From: Fidelibacterota bacterium
GTDB taxonomy: Bacteria; Fidelibacterota; Marinisomatia; Marinisomatales; UBA1611
Reading direction: 5' to 3'
Assembly: GCA_015658495.1 (NCBI GenBank)
Contig: DQOT01000052.1
Span: forward strand, 1-5,860
DNA: 5,860 nucleotides
Part shown: in pieces, positions 1-4,874 of the stretch
Position numbering within the stretch: position 1 is the first letter of the stretch
How the letters are laid out: each line of letters starts with the position of its first letter
The notes under the pieces: model-generated
Databases searched by the model: none
What the model saw: only the letters and a program-made list of their open reading frames with translations
Told to the model about the DNA's origin: nothing
Position numbers and translations under genes: made by a program

Positions 1-2
1 AC

Positions 3-464
3 CGGGAATCTAATCTTGCCCAAGCCACCATGGCATTAACCATAAATTTTGATATTTCGGATATCGAATCATCATCCTATTACGAAACCGCACCCTTGTA
101 CAATGTGGATCAACCAGATTTCCTTAACTCTGTGGTCAAATGTACAACCAGCTTAAAACCATTCGATTTTTTAGATGTGTGCAAACGGATCGAAAAAATG
201 CTGGGGCGTTCAGAGATAAGAGAAAAAAATGCACCACGGATCATTGATATTGATATTTTATTTCACGGTGATGCCGTTTTGGAAACGGATGAATTGATCC
301 TTCCCCATCCCATGTTGGGCGTAAGAAGATTTGTATTAATACCATTTGCCGAATTAGAACCTGATTTTAAAATTCCCCATTCAAGAATCACCATTAATGA
401 TCTGCTTGATCATTGTATAGACAGATCAAATGTGACACGCCACCGCATGGAGACACAAGCTTGA
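3..464 (+). CDS. folK: 2-amino-4-hydroxy-6-hydroxymethyldihydropteridine pyrophosphokinase (HPPK), 5' truncated by the window edge
   Basis: HPPK transfers pyrophosphate from ATP to 6-hydroxymethyl-7,8-dihydropterin, the step before dihydropteroate synthase in folate synthesis, in the cytosol. The reading frame is open to the left edge, and the codons before the first ATG (position 30) encode RESNLAQAT, which matches the 'GD-R-x-x-NL-x-x-A' helix near the HPPK N terminus. That ATG is therefore internal and the true start lies outside the window. Other family signatures are YYETAPLY, then QPDFLNSV (substrate pocket), PRIIDIDILFHGD around 234-272 with the two metal-binding aspartates of the DID triplet (246-254), and PHPMLGVRRFVLIPFAEL near the end. 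The C terminus looks complete. About 153 residues are visible; only the first roughly 10 appear to be missing. The TGA stop overlaps the TTG start of the next gene, so the two are probably co-translated. Confidence 0.95.
   Translation, partial: RESNLAQATMALTINFDISDIESSSYYETAPLYNVDQPDFLNSVVKCTTSLKPFDFLDVCKRIEKMLGRSEIREKNAPRIIDIDILFHGDAVLETDELILPHPMLGVRRFVLIPFAELEPDFKIPHSRITINDLLDHCIDRSNVTRHRMETQA
449..452 (+). promoter_or_regulatory. Shine-Dalgarno site GGAG for the TTG start at 461
   Basis: GGAG lies eight bases before the TTG at 461, inside the end of folK. This is good spacing and one of the better Shine-Dalgarno matches in the window. It decides in favour of the TTG at 461 over the upstream in-frame TTG at 413, which would add 16 residues not expected before the kinase's first beta strand. 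Confidence 0.6.
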
Positions 465-1102
465 GAAATTTATATTATATTGCAATCGAAGGACCCATAG
501 GGGTAGGAAAGACCAGTCTCGCTAACATGATGTCCAAAGAACTGGGCGCCCGGCTTGTGCTGGAAGCATTCGAAGAAAATCCCTTTTTACCGGATTTTTA
601 CAAGGATCCGGAGCGATACGCATTCCAAACACAGTTATTTTTTTTATTGCAGCGCTACCGCCAACAGCAGGAACTCCGACAGGTGGATATGTTCCAGAAT
701 TTGCTCATCACCGATTACATGTTTGTAAAGGATCGCCTGTTCGCATCCCTGAACCTGAGTGAGAAAGAAATGCACCTTTATGACACAGTAGCAAATCTGC
801 TGGAACGGAATATCATTAAGCCGGATATGGTGATCTATCTCCAGGCGGACACGGACACACTTATGAAGAATATCGCCCAGCGAGGCAGGGAAATGGAAAC
901 AGAGATCACTTACGAATACATTGATGCTTTGAGCCAGGTTTATACGGAATATTTTTTCCGGTACCAGGATACGCCACTTGTGATCATCAACACAAACAAT
1001 ATTGATTTTGTTCATAATGAAGATGACCTGAAAGAGGTGATCAACTATATACGTCAGCCGGTTTCAGGGACAAAATTTTTCAATCCTGTTTCGGAATTCT
1101 GA
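461..1102 (+). CDS. Deoxynucleoside kinase (dAK/dGK-type), TTG start
   Basis: A cytosolic P-loop kinase of the deoxynucleoside kinase family (deoxyadenosine/deoxyguanosine/deoxycytidine kinases), phosphorylating deoxynucleosides in the salvage pathway. From the TTG at 461 it has 213 residues, usual for the family. The Walker A loop GPIGVGKT is at residues 11-18, right after the first beta strand YYIAIE. The EAFEENPFLPDFYKDP segment (35-50) holds the substrate-side glutamates. TDYMFVKDRLFA (84-95) is the family's D-Y-x-F-x-K-D block, where animal kinases have the ERS motif. The LID with arginines is IAQRGREME (138-146), followed by a helix ending YFFRY. The exact base preference cannot be read from the sequence. 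The start overlaps the folK stop (TTGA) and the stop overlaps the next ATG (TGATG), so it sits inside a coupled operon. An upstream TTG at 413 is possible but unlikely. Confidence 0.92.
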   Translation: MRNLYYIAIEGPIGVGKTSLANMMSKELGARLVLEAFEENPFLPDFYKDPERYAFQTQLFFLLQRYRQQQELRQVDMFQNLLITDYMFVKDRLFASLNLSEKEMHLYDTVANLLERNIIKPDMVIYLQADTDTLMKNIAQRGREMETEITYEYIDALSQVYTEYFFRYQDTPLVIINTNNIDFVHNEDDLKEVINYIRQPVSGTKFFNPVSEF

Positions 1103-1281
1103 TGTTAAAATGGCTACTTTTAGGATTCATAGGGTACATGCTTTACAAATCAGCAGGGCCATTACTCTCACTTTTCAAATTCAACCAATCCATCAAACTT
1201 AAAAAACGCAAAACGGATATTCGTTCTAAAGTTCAAAAAATGGATATCCAGGATGCCGAATTCGAGGATAAATCAGAATGA
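1102..1281 (+). CDS. Small membrane-anchored protein, 59 residues, function unknown
   Basis: A short gene that could easily be overlooked. ATG at 1102 overlaps the kinase stop (TGATG), and its TGA (1279-1281) overlaps the next ATG (ATGA). It fills the 175-base gap between two clear genes with no free bases, a strong argument that it is translated. The protein starts MLKWLLLGFIGYMLYK, a hydrophobic segment of about 13 residues suited to a short N-terminal membrane anchor. A second hydrophobic patch, GPLLSLFKF, follows. Next comes a very basic stretch (KLKKRKTDIRSKVQK, about 33-47) and an acidic tail ending DIQDAEFEDKSE. This anchor/basic/acidic layout recalls small DUF4834-like proteins of Bacteroidetes relatives, but I cannot assign it to a family. 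By the positive-inside rule the basic part should face the cytoplasm. No catalytic motif is visible. Confidence 0.75.
   Translation: MLKWLLLGFIGYMLYKSAGPLLSLFKFNQSIKLKKRKTDIRSKVQKMDIQDAEFEDKSE
1264..1268 (+). promoter_or_regulatory. Shine-Dalgarno site GAGGA for the DoxX-family gene
   Basis: GAGGA lies nine bases before the ATG at 1278, within the last codons of the small upstream gene. It is one of the best ribosome-binding sites in the window and supports the overlapping ATGA start. Confidence 0.6.
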
Positions 1282-1712
1282 ATACCCTAAAAAAGTTCTT
1301 AACCAATGAAGAACTATTCGACGGCGGCAAGGATTGGGCTTTACTCATATTACGGGTGATTCCATCTTTTTATTTATTCTTTTACCATGGAATGGGGAAG
1401 ATCACCGCAGGAACCGATACTTGGGAATCACTGGGCGCTGCAGCGCTGTCATTGATCGGTATTTCATTTGGACATGTCATTTTCGGGTTTCTAGCAGCAT
1501 TGAGTGAAGGGGTACTCACTTGGTTCGTCCTGCTTGGACTCAAAACACGGCTTGCTTCATTTTTTATCATGATGACCATGTTTTTTGCAGGATCGTACCA
1601 TCTATCCAAGGGTGAAGGTCCTGAATTAGCCTTTATATATTTTGCCGTTTATTTTACATTATTTTTACGAGGGCCTGGGAATTTCAGTCTGGATGCAAAC
1701 TTTGAATCATGA
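1278..1712 (+). CDS. DoxX-family integral membrane protein
   Basis: A 144-residue inner-membrane protein of the DoxX/DoxD-like superfamily, members of which are subunits or partners of quinone- and thiol-linked redox enzymes; the specific role here is not known. About four membrane helices can be seen, near residues 20-38, 52-74, 78-107 (a helix or tight pair) and 116-131. Family-typical points are LRVIPSFYLFFYHGMGK (25-41, with the conserved HGxxK turn), the glutamate in ALSEGVLTWFVLLGLKTRLAS (E77 and the GLxTR loop), and the C-terminal RGPGNFSLD (131-139), which matches the common GPGxxSLD ending. Length is normal. It overlaps both neighbours by four bases (ATGA at 1278 and at 1709) and precedes a dehydrogenase, so a shared redox role is plausible but inferred. 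Confidence 0.85.
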   Translation: MNTLKKFLTNEELFDGGKDWALLILRVIPSFYLFFYHGMGKITAGTDTWESLGAAALSLIGISFGHVIFGFLAALSEGVLTWFVLLGLKTRLASFFIMMTMFFAGSYHLSKGEGPELAFIYFAVYFTLFLRGPGNFSLDANFES

Positions 1713-2734
1713 AAGCAGTCCTAATTCATGAACATGGTGGAGTAGGTGTCCTAAAATGGCAGGATGCCCCAGAACCGGAATTATCCGCAGGACAGGTCCT
1801 TGTTGATGTAAAAGCAACATCCTTGAATCATCTCGATATCTGGGTTCGAAACGGGATTCCCGGTGTGCCATTGCCGTTGATTTCTGGCACCGATGCTGCG
1901 GGAATAATTTCTGCAGTTGGCGATTATGTTGATGAAAACAGGATCGGTGAAAGGGTCATGATCCAACCGCTGATTTATTGTGGGAATTGTAATTCATGTA
2001 ATTCCGGAAAAGAAAACTTCTGCGAATCTATGGGCATTATGGGAGAGAGCTCCCAAGGTGTAAACGCTGAACAGATTAACGTAGATGAGTCCCGCGCCAT
2101 TCCATTTCCAGATCATTTGAGTTTTGATGAAGGAGCGTCCTTTGCACTTGTAGCCCAAACGTCCTATCAAATGCTGGTGAATCGGGCGAATCTTGAATCA
2201 GGTGAAACTGTTTTGATTTGGGGTGCCAGTTCCGGTGTGGGCAGTATGGCTATCCAGATCACAAAAGCATTGGGCGCCACCGTCATTGCTATGGCCGGTA
2301 CAGATGAAAAATGTGCAAAAGCCAAATCACTTGGCGCCGATCATGTATTGAATTACAAAACGGTTGATATTTTAGCTGAATTGAAATCGATGACGAATGG
2401 ACGTGGAGCGGATGTGGTTTTTGAACATGTGGGACAAGCGACCTGGGATATTTCCATAAAAAGCCTGGCTCGTGGTGGACGGGTTGTTACCTGCGGCGCA
2501 ACAACTGGATACAAAGCCAATTTGAATTTAACCCATTTATTTTTCAAGCAGCAGTCTGTTTTGGGTTCAACCATGGGATCAAAATCTGCTTTTGAAGGTG
2601 CCTTTGCGCTTTTGAGTGAAGGTAAAATAAATCCGGTGGTTGATCGTATATTCCCCATATCAGAAATCCAATCTGCACATGAATATTTAGAATCCCGTGA
2701 GCAGTTTGGGAAAGTGGTTTTATCCTATGAATAA
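1709..2734 (+). CDS. Zinc-lobe alcohol dehydrogenase / quinone oxidoreductase-like NAD(P)-dependent enzyme (MDR superfamily)
   Basis: A 341-residue medium-chain dehydrogenase/reductase, full length for the family. The N-terminal GroES-like domain contains SLNHLDIWVRNG (38-49) and ISGTDAAG (58-65). The structural zinc lobe is intact, with cysteines 91, 94, 97 and 105 in the spacing C-x2-C-x2-C-x7-C. The Rossmann domain begins VLIWGASSGVGSMAIQ (168-183), an AxxGVG-type nucleotide loop, followed by ALGATVIAMAG and LGADHVLNYK. The catalytic-zinc ligands of classical alcohol dehydrogenases are altered: the usual Cys before His is Asn40, and GHE is replaced by GTD (60-62). This suggests a zinc-independent reductase of the quinone oxidoreductase/enoyl reductase type that keeps only structural zinc. 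The substrate cannot be named. It overlaps the DoxX gene (ATGA) and is the last gene of the coupled run; the next 230 bases are AT-rich. Confidence 0.9.
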   Translation: MKAVLIHEHGGVGVLKWQDAPEPELSAGQVLVDVKATSLNHLDIWVRNGIPGVPLPLISGTDAAGIISAVGDYVDENRIGERVMIQPLIYCGNCNSCNSGKENFCESMGIMGESSQGVNAEQINVDESRAIPFPDHLSFDEGASFALVAQTSYQMLVNRANLESGETVLIWGASSGVGSMAIQITKALGATVIAMAGTDEKCAKAKSLGADHVLNYKTVDILAELKSMTNGRGADVVFEHVGQATWDISIKSLARGGRVVTCGATTGYKANLNLTHLFFKQQSVLGSTMGSKSAFEGAFALLSEGKINPVVDRIFPISEIQSAHEYLESREQFGKVVLSYE

Positions 2735-2754
2735 ACTAACCTGAATAATTAACC

Positions 2755-2964
2755 ATGATGACGTTAATTGCTCTAACTGCTGGAATAATAATTATTATAG
2801 AAACAACGATGCGAAATAATTATTTAAAACGTAATTATGTAATTAATACCGATTACGTTTTACATATTTATCCTTTAAAAAAATCAGAAAATGCTGTTTT
2901 ATCTTCAATAGCATTATCAAATCTGGAATCCAGTAAAAACTTTATTTCGAAGCTGATGAATTAA
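2755..2964 (+). CDS. Doubtful 69-codon hypothetical reading frame in an AT-rich island
   Basis: The frame would give a 69-residue protein with a hydrophobic N terminus (TLIALTAGIIIII, residues 3-15) followed by a polar, slightly basic remainder. I do not recognise it. For it: the TAA overlaps the next ATG (TAATG), like other junctions here. Against it: no convincing ribosome-binding site before the tandem ATGs at 2755 and 2758, about 25 % GC against 40-50 % in the neighbours, a composition in which open frames arise easily, and a perfect inverted repeat inside the frame. The stretch may instead be the 5' regulatory region of the following exported-protein gene. Confidence 0.3.
   Translation: MMTLIALTAGIIIIIETTMRNNYLKRNYVINTDYVLHIYPLKKSENAVLSSIALSNLESSKNFISKLMN
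2825..2862 (+). repeat. Perfect 11-bp inverted repeat in an AT-rich intergenic island (operator or terminator candidate)
   Basis: TAAAACGTAAT (2825-2835) and ATTACGTTTTA (2852-2862) are exact reverse complements separated by 16 bases. The site is about 90 bases after the dehydrogenase stop and about 100 before the barrel-protein start. It could be a dyad operator for the downstream gene or a weak terminator of the upstream operon; the stem is AT-rich and no long U tract follows, so a strong intrinsic terminator is unlikely. AT richness makes chance repeats more common. Confidence 0.4.
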
Positions 2965-3542
2965 TGAAGCTAATATCATTTCTATTCCATGTTTTTCTAT
3001 TTGGGCAGTTTGATCAGATCACAAATGGTTTTGGCCTGGATATTGGTTCCAGTGGTTCCGGTATGTTTGTCACGCGTCATTATTTTCATGCTTCCGAAAA
3101 AATCGCTTTAAATAGCGAATTACGTTTCTATGATATTAAAGCGGAAGAGGAAACCATCGTTTACGATTATTACACAGGGCAGTATAAAACGGTCGGTGGA
3201 AAAAGCCTGTTTATGATACCTGTATTTTTTGGGACAAATTATTATCCTTTTGTGGGAAAAATTGAAAATAATTTTGCTCCTTTTATTGCATTGAAAGGTG
3301 GTTTGGTTACTACGGTGGATGGCAGGGAATTTGGTACCTTCAGCGAACGGTGGAAGAATCCTGATGTTCAATATTCTCCCGGTGGATTTGTGGGTGTCGG
3401 GATCGATTTCAAAATAGTTGGACAATCATCTGTCATGGCGATGGTGGGTGTCGAATTACTACCATTGAACCAGGAAGCGGATGGGAAAAAGAATTATTCC
3501 GGTTTCCTGATCCATCTCTCTTTCAATCGCCGGGCAAAGTGA
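2964..3542 (+). CDS. Exported beta-barrel-like outer-membrane protein, 192 residues
   Basis: The protein begins with a lysine and a hydrophobic run (MKLISFLFHVFLFGQF) that fits a Sec signal peptide, although no clean AxA cleavage site is visible. The mature part is rich in Gly and aromatic residues in alternating amphipathic strands: GFGLDIGSSGSGMFV, IALNSELRFYDIK, SLFMIPVFFGTNYYPF, FAPFIALKGGLVTT, GGFVGVGIDFKI, VMAMVGVELLPL and the last strand YSGFLIHLSFN. These would make about eight to ten strands, like small OmpA/OmpX-type outer-membrane barrels. The loop VYDYYTGQYKTVGG and the FSERWKNPD segment look like exposed turns. No enzyme motif is seen. The specific role (structural, adhesion or transport) is unknown. 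Its TGA overlaps the GTG start of rsmE, an unusual partner for an envelope protein. The start is the first in-frame ATG, after an AT-rich leader. Confidence 0.7.
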   Translation: MKLISFLFHVFLFGQFDQITNGFGLDIGSSGSGMFVTRHYFHASEKIALNSELRFYDIKAEEETIVYDYYTGQYKTVGGKSLFMIPVFFGTNYYPFVGKIENNFAPFIALKGGLVTTVDGREFGTFSERWKNPDVQYSPGGFVGVGIDFKIVGQSSVMAMVGVELLPLNQEADGKKNYSGFLIHLSFNRRAK

Positions 3543-4243
3543 TCCCAGACAAAGCCTTTTATGTGAGTCCCCAGAATGTTAACGGGGACACGTTTAAATT
3601 AGATCAAGGTGAATCCAACCACGCGACACGCGTCCTGCGATTAAAAGCGGGTGATGAGATTTGCCTTTTGAATGGTGAGGGTACTGGCTATCATGTTGTG
3701 ATCGATACAGTTGGAAATGAAGTAGCTGGAACGATCAAGGAAACATTCGATGGATTAGGTGAAAATCAGTGCTCGATCACTCTGGCGCCGGCGCTCATTA
3801 AACGGGATCGGTTTGAACTCCTGTTAGAAAAAGCCACCGAACTGGGCGTAGCTGAAATTCAACCTTTAGCATTGGACAGATGTGTGAAAAAAACACTAAA
3901 TGTTAACCGCAGCCAAAAGATCGTTACATCATCCGCAAAGCAGTGTCACAGAAGTAGATTCCCAGTTTTGAATGAGTCGCTGGATATGAGATCATTTTTA
4001 GACAATAGAAATGGTCAAATTGTGTCTGGCTTGATGGGAGCTGAAAAAACATTATCTCAATTGAATTTGAATTCAGATAAACCCGTTACAGTGATAATCG
4101 GACCAGAAGGTGATTTTACAGAAAATGAAATTAAGCAGATGAAAGATGCCGGTGTATTGTTTTACAATTTGGGACAGAGACGACTACGGGCAGAAACGGC
4201 AGCCTTAAATTCGTTATCTGTTTTGAATGAAATATTAAATTAA
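3539..4243 (+). CDS. rsmE: 16S rRNA (uracil1498-N3)-methyltransferase, GTG start
   Basis: RsmE is a SPOUT-class enzyme that uses SAM to methylate N3 of U1498 in helix 44 of 16S rRNA on the small subunit. The 234-residue protein is near the usual 235-250. The N-terminal PUA-like RNA-binding domain reads AFYVSPQNVNGDTFKL followed by NHATRVLRLKAGDEI (28-41). Then come LAPALIKRDRFELLLEKATELGV (82-104), matching the K-x-D-R-x-E-x-x-x-x-K-A-T-E-L-G core, and SSAKQCHRSRFP (131-142). The SAM-binding trefoil-knot loops are IIGPEGDF (186-193) and LGQRRLRAETAAL (211-223). GPEGDF in place of the more common GPEGGF is a variant seen in Bacteroidetes-type enzymes. The GTG at 3539 overlaps the previous stop (GTGA) and gives the expected N terminus; the Shine-Dalgarno match is weak, so translational coupling is likely. 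Confidence 0.95.
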   Translation: MIPDKAFYVSPQNVNGDTFKLDQGESNHATRVLRLKAGDEICLLNGEGTGYHVVIDTVGNEVAGTIKETFDGLGENQCSITLAPALIKRDRFELLLEKATELGVAEIQPLALDRCVKKTLNVNRSQKIVTSSAKQCHRSRFPVLNESLDMRSFLDNRNGQIVSGLMGAEKTLSQLNLNSDKPVTVIIGPEGDFTENEIKQMKDAGVLFYNLGQRRLRAETAALNSLSVLNEILN

Positions 4244-4250
4244 AAAAATA

Positions 4251-4320
4251 GCCGCGAAGAACACGAAGGGCCGCTAAGATATTAATAATTTACTTCACGC
4301 ACCTTTGTGACCTTCGTGGC
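4251..4320. repeat. Imperfect palindromic intergenic repeat (CGAAGAACACGAAGG type)
   Basis: The left arm starting at 4251 (GCCGCGAAGAACACGAAGGG) and the reverse complement of the right arm ending at 4320 (GCCACGAAGGTCACAAAGGT) match at 20 of 28 positions over the full arms, 22 of 28 if G-U pairs count. The central spacer at about 4279-4292 is AT-rich. Runs of seven A flank both sides (4242-4248 and 4321-4327). It fills the rsmE to HIT gap. The motif resembles a short dispersed repeat I recall from intergenic regions of environmental bacteria; copies elsewhere in this genome cannot be seen here. Transcribed, it would fold into a hairpin that could end or protect the rsmE message. Confidence 0.65.
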
Positions 4321-4324
4321 AAAA

Positions 4325-4329
4325 AAAGG
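4325..4329 (+). promoter_or_regulatory. Shine-Dalgarno-like AAAGG before the HIT gene
   Basis: AAAGG, at the end of the A run that borders the palindromic repeat, is seven bases before the ATG at 4337. It supports that start rather than the in-frame GTG at 4307, which lies inside the repeat and would add ten residues (MTFVAKKGTI) foreign to the family. Confidence 0.5.
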
Positions 4330-4336
4330 TACCATC

Positions 4337-4681
4337 ATGGAAGATTGTTTATTTTGCAAAATGATTACTGGAGATATTCCGGCAGACAAAGTGTTTGAGA
4401 ATGGCCGTATACTCGCTTTTCGGGATATTAATCCAGCCGCACCAACCCATATTTTGATCATCCCGAAAATTCATATTCCCACTTTGAATGAATTGGAACC
4501 GGAACATAATGAATTAGTGGGAGAATTGGTACGAACCGCTTCTGAATTAGCAAAACAAGAAGGAATCGCAGAGGCCGGTTACCGAACTGGATTTAATTGC
4601 AATGAAGCCGGCGGGCAGACCGTTTTCCATATTCATTTACATTTGCTTGGTGGACGAACTTTTGGGTGGCCACCAGGATAG
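4337..4681 (+). CDS. HIT-family nucleotide hydrolase/transferase (HinT-like)
   Basis: A 114-residue histidine triad protein of the HINT branch, which hydrolyses AMP-linked phosphoramidates such as AMP-lysine or AMP-amine adducts as a cytosolic homodimer. From the ATG at 4337 it begins MEDCLFCKMITGDIPADKV, the classic start of the family, with C4 and C7 as a possible zinc-binding pair. FRDINPAAPTHILIIPKIHI (28-47) is the nucleotide-binding strand region. The catalytic histidine triad is HIHLH at 98-102 (His98, His100, His102) within QTVFHIHLHLLGGR. The C-terminal GWPPG is also typical, so the gene is full length. The previous gene ends 93 bases upstream across a palindromic repeat, so it may have its own transcript. 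The physiological substrate is not known for most bacterial members. Confidence 0.93.
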   Translation: MEDCLFCKMITGDIPADKVFENGRILAFRDINPAAPTHILIIPKIHIPTLNELEPEHNELVGELVRTASELAKQEGIAEAGYRTGFNCNEAGGQTVFHIHLHLLGGRTFGWPPG

Positions 4682-4690
4682 TCTATTTGT

Positions 4691-4741
4691 AAAGATGAAA
4701 GTGGAAACAGGAAAAACGAAAATTATCCTTTTTTCATCTTT
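4691..4741 (+). repeat. 10-bp inverted repeat after the HIT gene
   Basis: AAAGATGAAA (4691-4700) and TTTCATCTTT (4732-4741) are exact reverse complements 31 bases apart. The left side of the stretch is purine-rich and the right side pyrimidine-rich, with a T run at 4729-4734. It may form a weak hairpin after the HIT gene, but the AT-rich stem and long loop make a true terminator uncertain. Confidence 0.2.
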
Positions 4742-4805
4742 CATGTTTCTTGTCTTTCTCACGCTGACCTTGGATTCAATTATCCGGATTTTAACATGGG
4801 ATTAG
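4695..4805 (+). CDS. Doubtful 36-codon single-helix membrane peptide between HIT and smc
   Basis: From the ATG at 4695 the frame gives a basic N terminus (MKVETGKTK) and one long hydrophobic segment (IILFSSFMFLVFLTLTL, residues 10-26), then SIIRILTWD. This layout resembles a signal anchor, but the peptide is short, has no good ribosome-binding site and no recognised family. It could be a real small membrane protein, the start of a decayed gene, or chance. The rest of the gap to smc (4806-4874) shows nothing I can support. Confidence 0.25.
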   Translation: MKVETGKTKIILFSSFMFLVFLTLTLDSIIRILTWD

Positions 4806-4874
4806 GTGCAATCCTGTGGTGGATATCCCGATGTAAATCCTGTAATTTCACACTCCACATTCTTACCAGCACTC

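Noticed and set aside
30..32. ATG as the start of folK
   Set aside because: The frame continues upstream to the edge and encodes conserved HPPK residues (RESNLAQA), so this methionine is internal.
413..460. Upstream TTG start giving the kinase 16 extra residues
   Set aside because: No ribosome-binding site and the extra residues do not fit the family, while TTG at 461 has GGAG at good spacing and places the P-loop at the usual distance.
644..1015. Minus-strand reading frames across the kinase, DoxX, dehydrogenase, barrel-protein and smc genes
   Set aside because: All lie opposite well-supported plus-strand genes and give no recognisable protein.
2768..2798. Possible promoter TTGCTC ... TATTAT in the AT-rich island
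   Set aside because: The spacer is 19 bases and such matches are common by chance at 25 % GC; FCB bacteria also often use a different promoter consensus.
4307..4336. GTG start for the HIT gene inside the palindromic repeat
   Set aside because: It adds residues absent from the family; the ATG at 4337 gives the classic MEDCLFCKM start with AAAGG upstream.
4602..4694. Longer version of the small membrane peptide starting inside the HIT gene
   Set aside because: This part is a shifted-frame reading of the conserved HIT sequence; only the part after 4695 is outside another gene.
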